DNA of 64,000 bases from an uncultured Vibrio sp. (GTDB lineage: Bacteria > Pseudomonadota > Gammaproteobacteria > Enterobacterales > Vibrionaceae): assembly GCA_947504195.1 (NCBI GenBank), contig CANNGN010000014.1, forward strand, positions 1 through 64,000, given 5' to 3'. Positions 46,456 through 53,836 of the stretch are shown here, one piece after another (the first letter of the stretch is position 1; every line of letters begins with the position of its first letter). Made by a program: the position numbers and the translations under genes. Below the pieces are notes generated by a model, which worked only from the letters and a program-made list of their open reading frames with translations, had not been told where the DNA came from and did not search any database.

Positions 46456-46595
46456 ATATAGTTAACAATTACTGCTGGCTATATCAGTCTGAGAGACTTC
46501 TTATCATTCAGTTGAATCACAGACAGCTTCCATAGCACTCCTATATTACTCTATTTCTTGGGCTTCCCCGCTGATCACTCAGCGGGAATTTTTTT
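46456..46595 (+). ncRNA. candidate small RNA ending at an orphan terminator
   Basis: Between tusA and ilvA, both leftward, the plus strand carries a strong terminator with no plus-strand gene directly before it. A possible promoter, TTGATT (46421-46426) with 17 bp to TATATT (46444-46449), would start a transcript near 46456 of about 140 nt. No reading frame of note is inside. I do not recognise the RNA family; this is inferred from the promoter-terminator pair. Confidence 0.45.
46567..46595 (+). terminator. orphan rho-independent terminator
   Basis: CCCGCTGA and TCAGCGGG form a perfect 8-bp GC-rich stem around TCAC (46567-46586), followed by AA and seven T. It works only for rightward transcripts. 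The nearest upstream plus-strand gene ends about 470 bp earlier, beyond antisense tusA. Confidence 0.85.
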
Positions 46596-46676
46596 GCCTA
46601 CTACTTTTTGATTTATGTTACTTAGATGTTAAATTTTAGTAACATTGGTGATTGAGTAAAGTAACATTCTTATTTA

Positions 46677-48206
46677 TCAGGATAAGAAGAATTTGTAGGC
46701 AGGATTATCCGTTTCATCTTTATATTGATAGCCAAGTTCGACTAAATGAGCAGAGAAACGAGGTAGATTGTCTTCTGTGAGCTCAAATCCACATAAAACT
46801 CGCCCATAATCCGCACCATGATTACGATAATTAAACAGGCTAATATTCCAGTGAGTTCCTAATGTGCTTAAAAACTTCACTAGTGCGCCTGGATATTCTG
46901 GAAACTCAAATGCGTAGAGGCGTTCATTAAGCTGTTTGGACGGTTTCCCGCCTATCATATAGCGAATATGCTGCTTAGCCATTTCATCGTCAGATAAGTC
47001 TTCAACAGGATACCCACCCGTTCGAAGATCTTGAATGATGCTGTTTAACTCGTCTTGACCACCATTTAATCGAATACCGACAAACACATTGGCAAGTTGA
47101 TCATCATTGTAACGATAGTTAAATTCAGTCACTGCGCGATCACCAATGATTTGGCAGAACTCGAAAAATGCCCCTTTGGTTTCTGGAATAGTAACCGCAA
47201 GTAAGCCTTCCCGTTTTTCACCAAGCTCACAACGCTCTGAAACGTATCTCAGGCCATGAAAATTGGTGTTGGCACCAGATAGGACTGCACTAAGCTGTTT
47301 ATCCACCAGCTTATTTTGTTCTGCATATTTCTTTAGGCCGGCAAGAGCAAGTGCGCCAGAAGGCTCAGCAATTGCTCGAGTGTCTTCAAAAATATCTTTA
47401 ACTGCAGAGCAAATTTCGTCGCTTGATACCGTGATATGACCATCTAAGTATTTTTGACAAACTCGGAATGTCTCATCGCCGATGCGCTTAACGGCAACAC
47501 CATCAGCAAACATGCTTATTTGGTCTAACACCACTGGTTTCCCAGCATCAAGAGCCGCTTTTAGACAGGCAGAGTCTTCTGGTTCAACGGCAATCACTTT
47601 AACGTCAGGCATGAGCTGTTTGATCAATACAGCCACACCAGCCGCTAGACCACCACCACCAACAGGGACAAAGATATAATCTAAGTGGCCATTTTGTTGC
47701 AGCATTTCCATGCCGATAGTACCTTGCCCAGCGATAACCAATGGGTGATCAAAGGGAGGAACAAAGGTGTAACCTGATTCAATTGCTAGACGCTCAGCTT
47801 CTGCTTTTGCTTCATCAAAATTACGACCAAATAAAACCACGTTGCCGCCGAAACTACGAACTGCATCGACTTTTATCGATGGCGTCGTTTTGGGCATAAC
47901 AATTGTTGTTTTGATGCCTAATTTTGTACCAGAAAGAGCCATGCCTTGAGCGTGGTTTCCTGCGGAAGCTGCAATAACACCAGAGTATTTTTGTGTGTCG
48001 TCTAGGCTGGTGAGCATAGTGTATGCGCCGCGCAGCTTAAACGAATGTACCGGTTGGCGATCTTCACGTTTGAGTTGAACTCGATTGTGAATTCGTTCCG
48101 CCAGGCGGGGCATATCTTGAAGTGGCGTAATTAACGCCACTTCATAGACAGGAGCGCGCAGTATTTGACGCAGATAATCCGCGCCAGTTGGTTTTGCGTC
48201 ACCCAT
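46677..48206 (-). CDS. ilvA: threonine dehydratase (biosynthetic)
   Basis: IlvA deaminates threonine to 2-ketobutyrate, the committed step to isoleucine, and is inhibited by isoleucine. The 509 residues have the PLP lysine in PVHSFKLRGAYTML near residue 57, the Gly-rich PLP phosphate loop VPVGGGGLAAGVAV near 186, and two C-terminal ACT-like regulatory domains from about 330. It lies 4 bp after ilvD. Confidence 0.96.
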   Translation of the reverse strand: MGDAKPTGADYLRQILRAPVYEVALITPLQDMPRLAERIHNRVQLKREDRQPVHSFKLRGAYTMLTSLDDTQKYSGVIAASAGNHAQGMALSGTKLGIKTTIVMPKTTPSIKVDAVRSFGGNVVLFGRNFDEAKAEAERLAIESGYTFVPPFDHPLVIAGQGTIGMEMLQQNGHLDYIFVPVGGGGLAAGVAVLIKQLMPDVKVIAVEPEDSACLKAALDAGKPVVLDQISMFADGVAVKRIGDETFRVCQKYLDGHITVSSDEICSAVKDIFEDTRAIAEPSGALALAGLKKYAEQNKLVDKQLSAVLSGANTNFHGLRYVSERCELGEKREGLLAVTIPETKGAFFEFCQIIGDRAVTEFNYRYNDDQLANVFVGIRLNGGQDELNSIIQDLRTGGYPVEDLSDDEMAKQHIRYMIGGKPSKQLNERLYAFEFPEYPGALVKFLSTLGTHWNISLFNYRNHGADYGRVLCGFELTEDNLPRFSAHLVELGYQYKDETDNPAYKFFLS

Positions 48207-48210
48207 TTGA

Positions 48211-50052
48211 CTAGCCCTCTAGTTTAGACTTGTCTCTTACCGCGCCTTTATCTGCACTCGTTGCCATGCTTGCGTAGGCTTTTAGAGCAAATGAAACTTC
48301 GCGCTCACGAGAGACTGGTTTCCATCCGAGCTTATCTTGCTCGGCACGGCGGCTTGCCATTTCATCTTCTGAGATTTCTAGTGAAATGCTACGGCCAGGA
48401 ATGTCGATTGTGACCATATCACCATCTTTAACTAGGCCAATGGCACCGCCATCGGCTGCTTCTGGAGATGCGTGACCGATTGAAAGACCAGAGGTTCCGC
48501 CAGAGAAACGACCATCGGTAAGTAGGGCACACTCTTTTCCTAATCCCATCGATTTTAGATAGGTTGTAGGGTAAAGCATCTCTTGCATGCCTGGACCACC
48601 TTTAGGGCCTTCGTAACGAATAATAACCACATCACCCGCTTTTACTTTTCCACCTAAGATGCCTTCAACAGAATCTTCTTGGCTTTCAAATACGACTGCT
48701 GGGCCTTGGAATTTAAGAATGCTCTCATCAACACCTGCAGTTTTAACGATACAACCGTCGAGTGCAATGTTGCCGCTTAGTACTGCTAAGCCACCATCTT
48801 GGCTAAAGGCATTTTCTTTTGTGCGGATACAACCACCTTCGCGGTCATCATCTAGAGTTTCCCAACGACAATCTTGGCTAAAGGCTTTCGTGGTACGAAT
48901 TCCAGCTGGTCCAGCACGGAAGAAGTCTTTAATTTCTTGAGACTCAGTCGTCATGATGTCGTATTGAGCTAATTGCTCTTCTAATGACATGCCAAGAACA
49001 GTGCGAGTGTCGCTATTTAATAAGCCAGCACGGTTTAGTTCACCTAAGATAGCCATTACGCCACCAGCACGGTGGACATCTTCCATGTGATAAAGTGGCG
49101 TTGATGGTGCTACTTTACATAAGTGTGGTACACGGCGAGACATTGCATCAATATCGGTCATAGTGAAGTCGACTTCGCCTTCTTGTGCAGACGCTAATAA
49201 GTGAAGAACCGTGTTGGTTGAACCACCCATTGCGATATCTAGAGCCATGGCATTTTCAAATGCGGCTTTAGTAGCGATGTTGCGTGGTAGAGCACTTTCA
49301 TCATCTTGCTCATAGTAGCGCTTAGTTAATTCTACGATACGCTTACCAGCATTTAAGAACAGAGCTTCACGGTCAGCGTGAGTCGCAAGCATTGAGCCAT
49401 TGCCCGGTTGAGATAAACCTAGAGCTTCAGTCAAGCAATTCATTGAGTTAGCAGTGAACATGCCAGAACATGAACCACAAGTTGGGCATGCCGAGCGTTC
49501 AACTTGCTCGCTTTGTGCTTCAGGAACATTAGGATCGGCACCTTGCATCATAGCATCAACAAGATCGAGCTTAATAATTTGGTCTGAAAGCTTAGTTTTA
49601 CCGGCTTCCATTGGGCCACCTGACACGAAAATCACTGGAATATTAAGGCGTAAAGCCGCCATCATCATTCCCGGAGTAATTTTGTCACAGTTAGAGATAC
49701 ATACCATTGCATCAGCACAGTGTGCGTTCACCATATACTCAACAGAGTCAGCAATTAGCTCACGTGAAGGCAGAGAGTAAAGCATGCCGCCATGGCCCAT
49801 TGCGATACCGTCATCGACAGCGATGGTATTGAATTCTTTCGCAATACCGCCCGCTTTCTCAATTTCAGCAGCAACCAATTGGCCCATGTCTTTTAGGTGA
49901 ACGTGGCCAGGTACGAACTGTGTGAATGAGTTCACTACGGCAATAATTGGTTTTCCGAAATCTTCATCTTTTACACCTGTTGCGCGCCATAAAGCACGAG
50001 CACCAGCCATGTTACGACCGTGTGTGGTTGTCGCCGAACGATATTTTGGCAT
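48211..50052 (-). CDS. ilvD: dihydroxy-acid dehydratase
   Basis: IlvD dehydrates the dihydroxy acids of the isoleucine and valine pathways and carries an iron-sulfur cluster. The 613 residues include cluster cysteines in CISNCDKITPGM near residue 122 and CPTCGSCSGMFTANSMNC near 195, and the C-terminal DGRFSGGTSGLSIGH block near 517. It is the gene after the 304-bp gap where ilvE is expected. Confidence 0.97.
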   Translation of the reverse strand: MPKYRSATTTHGRNMAGARALWRATGVKDEDFGKPIIAVVNSFTQFVPGHVHLKDMGQLVAAEIEKAGGIAKEFNTIAVDDGIAMGHGGMLYSLPSRELIADSVEYMVNAHCADAMVCISNCDKITPGMMMAALRLNIPVIFVSGGPMEAGKTKLSDQIIKLDLVDAMMQGADPNVPEAQSEQVERSACPTCGSCSGMFTANSMNCLTEALGLSQPGNGSMLATHADREALFLNAGKRIVELTKRYYEQDDESALPRNIATKAAFENAMALDIAMGGSTNTVLHLLASAQEGEVDFTMTDIDAMSRRVPHLCKVAPSTPLYHMEDVHRAGGVMAILGELNRAGLLNSDTRTVLGMSLEEQLAQYDIMTTESQEIKDFFRAGPAGIRTTKAFSQDCRWETLDDDREGGCIRTKENAFSQDGGLAVLSGNIALDGCIVKTAGVDESILKFQGPAVVFESQEDSVEGILGGKVKAGDVVIIRYEGPKGGPGMQEMLYPTTYLKSMGLGKECALLTDGRFSGGTSGLSIGHASPEAADGGAIGLVKDGDMVTIDIPGRSISLEISEDEMASRRAEQDKLGWKPVSREREVSFALKAYASMATSADKGAVRDKSKLEG

Positions 50053-50356
50053 TCTCTATTCCCTCAATGATTTTGCTAATGGGTAAATTGGTAATGTAAA
50101 GCAGTGGCATAAGCTTACTTTACCCACTGTGACTTGGTCTACGTTACAAACGGGAAGTTACTTTGCAACTGTCCTGTTCATATGCGTATTAATTTCCTCA
50201 ATGCACGGCAAAATTGTGTTTTACCTGCGTTGTTTTGTGTTGTTAACATTCAACATAACGGTAGCACGAGTAATACCGTTAAAAATTGAGCTAGATGTCG
50301 GTGATAAGAGGATTATCTTCGTTATTCAGAAAATAATCCTTGAATCTCAATTTTAA
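50053..50356 (-). promoter_or_regulatory. ilvM-ilvD intergenic region with serial inverted repeats; ilvE absent
   Basis: The 304 bp hold no gene of normal size. Inverted repeats are AAAATTGAG/CTCAATTTT (50282-50290 and 50346-50354) enclosing AGGATTAT/ATAATCCT (50309-50316 and 50333-50340), AACGGTA/TACCGTT (50257-50263 and 50274-50280), and CAGTGG/CCACTG (50102-50107 and 50124-50129). The first set follows ilvM directly and runs into TTTTT on the minus strand, so it could be a weak terminator. The rest may be an ilvD leader. An 11-codon frame at 50221-50256 is not convincing. Confidence 0.5.
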
Positions 50357-50641
50357 CTAGGCACAAATCTTTTGTTGTAAGTTGTTGTTTGGTAAATCGT
50401 TGCTACTAATCTCTGTTACATCAACAGAGCGAATATCCCACAATTTTTCTATTTGATTGACCAGCATTGAAATAGAACGATCGCTGTCGACAATGATTTC
50501 GACGCTGGCGACTTTGCTTTCATGGTTTTGAGTCGCAGCAACCTGCTTAATGACAAACCCACGATGACGAACTACACGGAGAACGCGTTCTAATAGAACC
50601 GGTTTATCGTCGGCTTTGATGTCGAGTAGATATCTTTCCAT
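50357..50641 (-). CDS. ilvM: acetolactate synthase II small (regulatory) subunit
   Basis: IlvM is the ACT-domain regulatory partner of IlvG. The 94 residues form one ACT domain (RYLLDIKADDKPVLLERVLRV at the start, shown to 20: RYLLDIKADDKPVLLERVLR), longer at the C-terminus than E. coli IlvM. It lies 12 bp after ilvG. Downstream, a hairpin precedes ilvD rather than ilvE. Confidence 0.9.
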   Translation of the reverse strand: MERYLLDIKADDKPVLLERVLRVVRHRGFVIKQVAATQNHESKVASVEIIVDSDRSISMLVNQIEKLWDIRSVDVTEISSNDLPNNNLQQKICA

Positions 50642-50653
50642 TAGTGAGTTCTC

Positions 50654-52300
50654 CTAAGTATTTTCTAACATTTCGTTGTTTGCAGCACCAGGTGGTACAA
50701 GTGGCCATACATTTTCTTCTTCATCTATAAGTATATGAAGCATGTAGGCTGTTTTGCTTTCGAGCATCTCTTTAAGGGCTGGTTCGACTTCTTCTTTTGT
50801 AGTGATAGTTTTCCCTGGGATATCAAAGGCTTTCGCAAGCATGACGAAATCCGGGTTATCGTCCAAAATGGTTTCACTATAGCGGTTTTCAAAGAAGAGA
50901 GACTGCCATTGACGCACCATACCCAAGCGTTGATTGTTGATTAAGACCATCTTCACTGGGATGTTATAGCGTTTAAGGGTAGCAAGCTCTTGAACGTTCA
51001 TCATAAATGAACCATCACCAGAGATTAAAATAGATTGATCGTCTGGGCGTGCTTTAGCGGCCCCAAGAGCGGCTGGTAAACCAAAGCCCATCGTGCCTAA
51101 GCCTGCAGAAGTAATAAAATTCTGCGGTTCGCGAGGCTGAATGTGTTGAGCTGCCCACATCTGATGTTGGCCAACATCGGTCGAGACTACGCTAGAGTCC
51201 GGCATCATATCTGAAAGTTGCTTTAGCATTAACGGCGCATAAATCAGATCACCTGGGTGGTCGTAACGCCATTTGAAACCACTACGTAAGCTTTCACTAT
51301 GATGGAGCCACGGCGAAATATCTTTACTCATTTCAAGTTGAGGTAAAACGGTATTAATATCACCGCGTAGAGAAACGTTCGCAAGGCGTAATTTGTTTAA
51401 CTCAGCAGCGTCAATATCAAGATGAATCACTTTCGCATGAGGCGCGAAGGTATCCAGTTTTCCAGTCACTCGGTCATCAAAGCGAGCACCGATAGCAATC
51501 AGCAAGTCTGACTCTTGTACGATAAGGTTTGCGGCTTTAGTGCCATGCATTCCTAACATACCTAGATAATGCGGATCATTACGCTCAATGGTTCCCAGCC
51601 CTTTAAGAGTACTTACCGAAGGCATTGGGTTGATGCGCAAGAATTCACGTACAGTATTCGTTGCTTTGCCAAGTTGTACCCCACCACCAACGTATAACAC
51701 CGGGCGTGTACTGCTATTTAGGAGTTCTTGTGCTTGGCTAAGTTGATCGGTTGTAACTTGTGGTACTGGCGCTGGAGTGATCTCGGGGTTGCTCACCACT
51801 GGTGCCATTGCGAGTTGTACATCTTTTGCGATATCAACAATTACTGGGCCTGGTCGTCCTGAAACGGCGACTTCGAATGCTTCTGCTAATGTTGCTTCAA
51901 GTTCGTTAATATCGGTGACGAGATAGCTGTGTTTGGTACAAGAAAGCGACATCCCAATAACATCCATTTCTTGGAACGCATCGGTACCAATTAATGGGCT
52001 TGCTACTTGACCTGTAATGGCAACAACAGGGATTGAATCCATAAATGCATCAGCTAAACCAGTAACCAGGTTTGTGGCACCCGGACCAGATGTTGCTAGG
52101 CAGACCGCGACACTTTGAGTAGAACGCGACATGCCAATAGCGGCCATCGCAGCACCTTGCTCATGACGGCATAAAATGTGTTCGACACCGCATTCATACA
52201 AGGCATCATAGATCGGCATGATGGCTCCACCTGGGTAACCAAAAACGGTCTTAATTCCTTGTTTCTTTAGTGCTTCTACGACAAGCTTTGCTCCAATCAT
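50654..52300 (-). CDS. ilvG: acetolactate synthase II large (catalytic) subunit
   Basis: IlvG condenses pyruvate or 2-ketobutyrate to the acetohydroxy acids that lead to valine, leucine and isoleucine; it uses thiamine diphosphate. The 548 residues have the catalytic Glu region CRHEQGAAMAAIG near 44 and the cofactor-binding GDGSFMMNVQELATLKRYNI near 428. The frame is intact, unlike the frameshifted ilvG of E. coli K-12. It is controlled by an upstream leader peptide and attenuator. Confidence 0.96.
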   Translation of the reverse strand: MIGAKLVVEALKKQGIKTVFGYPGGAIMPIYDALYECGVEHILCRHEQGAAMAAIGMSRSTQSVAVCLATSGPGATNLVTGLADAFMDSIPVVAITGQVASPLIGTDAFQEMDVIGMSLSCTKHSYLVTDINELEATLAEAFEVAVSGRPGPVIVDIAKDVQLAMAPVVSNPEITPAPVPQVTTDQLSQAQELLNSSTRPVLYVGGGVQLGKATNTVREFLRINPMPSVSTLKGLGTIERNDPHYLGMLGMHGTKAANLIVQESDLLIAIGARFDDRVTGKLDTFAPHAKVIHLDIDAAELNKLRLANVSLRGDINTVLPQLEMSKDISPWLHHSESLRSGFKWRYDHPGDLIYAPLMLKQLSDMMPDSSVVSTDVGQHQMWAAQHIQPREPQNFITSAGLGTMGFGLPAALGAAKARPDDQSILISGDGSFMMNVQELATLKRYNIPVKMVLINNQRLGMVRQWQSLFFENRYSETILDDNPDFVMLAKAFDIPGKTITTKEEVEPALKEMLESKTAYMLHILIDEEENVWPLVPPGAANNEMLENT

Positions 52301-52428
52301 TGTCGCCCTCCAATGGCATAACGTTGAACGTTACGTGTTGTTCTGTAAATGCACGACATGTGCGGCTCCCGTTCTTTTCGCTTGATGTGATTAACTAATC
52401 AACATGCGAATTCTATTTTAATAGTTGT

Positions 52429-52463
52429 AAAAAAACCCCCGGACTTTTCAGTGCGGGGGTTTT
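52429..52463 (-). terminator. ilv operon attenuator
   Basis: On the minus strand AACCCCCGCAC and GTCCGGGGGTT form a GC-rich stem around TGAAAA, followed by seven T. It lies between the ilvL leader frame and ilvG, in the position of the ilvGMEDA attenuator. Confidence 0.88.
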
Positions 52464-52476
52464 GTGATTCTTTTGT

Positions 52477-52569
52477 CTATCGTTTATCCACTAGCCCCTG
52501 CGCGGTATCAATAATGACCACCACGACAATCAGGTTAATCAGTGCAGAAATGTAAACGCTAAAGTTCAT
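52477..52569 (-). CDS. ilvL: ilv operon leader peptide
   Basis: A 30-codon frame upstream of the attenuator encodes a peptide whose middle reads ALINLIVVVVIID. It contains a dense run of Leu, Ile and Val codons. Ribosome stalling on these when charged branched-chain tRNAs are scarce would prevent the terminator forming and allow ilvG transcription. The frame is read directly from the sequence; the mechanism is the known one for ilv operons. Confidence 0.88.
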   Translation of the reverse strand: MNFSVYISALINLIVVVVIIDTAQGLVDKR

Positions 52570-52775
52570 TAAATTGTGAGCTCTTTTCGACATATTTGTT
52601 GGACATTTAATCCGATGCCGTAGTGGTACCATACTATTCCATCGTATGACAAGTAAAAACTCATTCTTTTTTCATATTTAGCCACCTTGAAAGCAGGGTA
52701 TAAATATCATTCAAGGTTCGAACATGGTTGTATTTCAGCCTGATAATTCCACGTAATCAATGAGAAAGGAAGAAT

Positions 52776-53684
52776 ATGGGACTTGCTATTATCCATAGTC
52801 GTGCATGTGTTGGAGTGGAAGCACCGGAAGTGACCATCGAAGTGGATATCAGTCATGGTATGCCCGGTTTTGCTTTAGTCGGCTTGCCCGAAACTACAGT
52901 GAAAGAGTCACGTGATCGAGTAAGAAGTGCGATAATGCACTCACGTTTTGAGTTTCCACCAAGGCGTATTACGGTAAATTTAGCACCAGCCGATCTCCCA
53001 AAAGAAGGTGGGCGTTTTGACTTACCTATCGCATTAGGCATTTTAGTTGCTTCTGAGCAAATTCCAGCTGATCTTATTGAAGGATACGAATTCTTAGGAG
53101 AACTGGCATTGTCCGGTGATCTACGTTCTGTAAAAGGCGTCATTCCTGCTGCATTAGCGGCGCGAACCGCGAAACGAAGTTTAGTTGTTCCTCAAATGAA
53201 TGGTGCGCAAGCTGCACTCGTCGGGAGAGATACTCATCGTTCTGCAGTAACGTTATTAGATGTTTGTGAAGCGCTTTGTGGTTCTAGTGAGCTGGCACTA
53301 CATGAAGAGAGCCGCGTTGTGGTACAAGAAACTCACGGTCGAGATTTACAAGATATTATTGGACAGCAACAAGGTAAGCGAGCATTAGAAATTGCGGCTG
53401 CAGGTAACCATAATCTTTTATTTTTAGGGCCACCAGGAACAGGAAAAACCATGCTCGCTTCCCGTTTGCGTGATTTGCTCCCAGATATGAATGAAAACGA
53501 GGCAATGGAAACCGCTGCCGTGGGATCTTTGGTTCAGCAAGATATTAATCAACATAATTGGAAGCAGCGCCCTTTTCGTTCACCCCATCATTCAAGTTCA
53601 ATGGCGGCGTTGGTTGGTGGTGGTTCTAATCCTAGACCCGGAGAGATTTCTCTTGCTCATAATGGGTTGCTTTTTCTCGATGAG
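52776..53684 (+). pseudogene. comM: comM (yifB) 5' part, interrupted by a genomic island
   Basis: ComM is a hexameric helicase that drives branch migration during natural transformation. The reading frame starts normally (MGLAIIHSRACVGVEAPEVT) with AGGA-type ribosome site, carries the N-terminal LonC-like domain and Walker A LGPPGTGKTMLASRL near residue 217, and then stops matching ComM after HNGLLFLDE (about residue 303 of roughly 500). This is exactly in the Walker B motif, which should continue LPEF. The frame then runs 13 codons into foreign DNA and ends at 53723. The 3' part is not in this window. Confidence 0.92.
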
Positions 53685-53702
53685 ACTTTTGTAGTCCCAA
53701 TA

Positions 53703-53715
53703 ATCAAAACACATC
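53703..53715 (+). repeat. island repeat motif, copy 1 (left end)
   Basis: ATCAAAACACATC lies about 18 bp inside the island's left end. A copy differing at one of 13 bases (ATCAAAACATATC) lies at 60595-60607, just beyond the recombinase operon. Such repeats could be recombinase or accessory-protein binding sites. Confidence 0.45.
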
Positions 53716-53772
53716 AAAAGTAAATAAGTTATTGAATTAAATCAATTATATTTTGTTTTTCTGTTCTTTTTT

Positions 53773-53817
53773 ACATTGACAATAATCACTTTGATGACTA
53801 GGTTGTTATTGCAATGT
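53773..53817. promoter_or_regulatory. imperfect inverted repeat upstream of the recombinase operon
   Basis: ACATTGACAATAA (53773-53785) and TTATTGCAATGT (53806-53817) are inverted copies differing by one extra base. They lie 20-65 bp upstream of the first recombinase gene, where an operator or element-end binding site would be expected. Confidence 0.5.
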
Positions 53818-53836
53818 CAATCTATGGAGTTTGATT

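Noticed and set aside
50221..50256. 11-codon frame in the ilvM-ilvD gap as a second leader peptide
   Set aside because: It has few branched-chain codons and no clear ribosome site. It may be chance.
52776..53723. comM reading frame as an intact 315-residue protein
   Set aside because: The last 13 codons are foreign and the Walker B motif is cut, so I treat it as a truncated gene.
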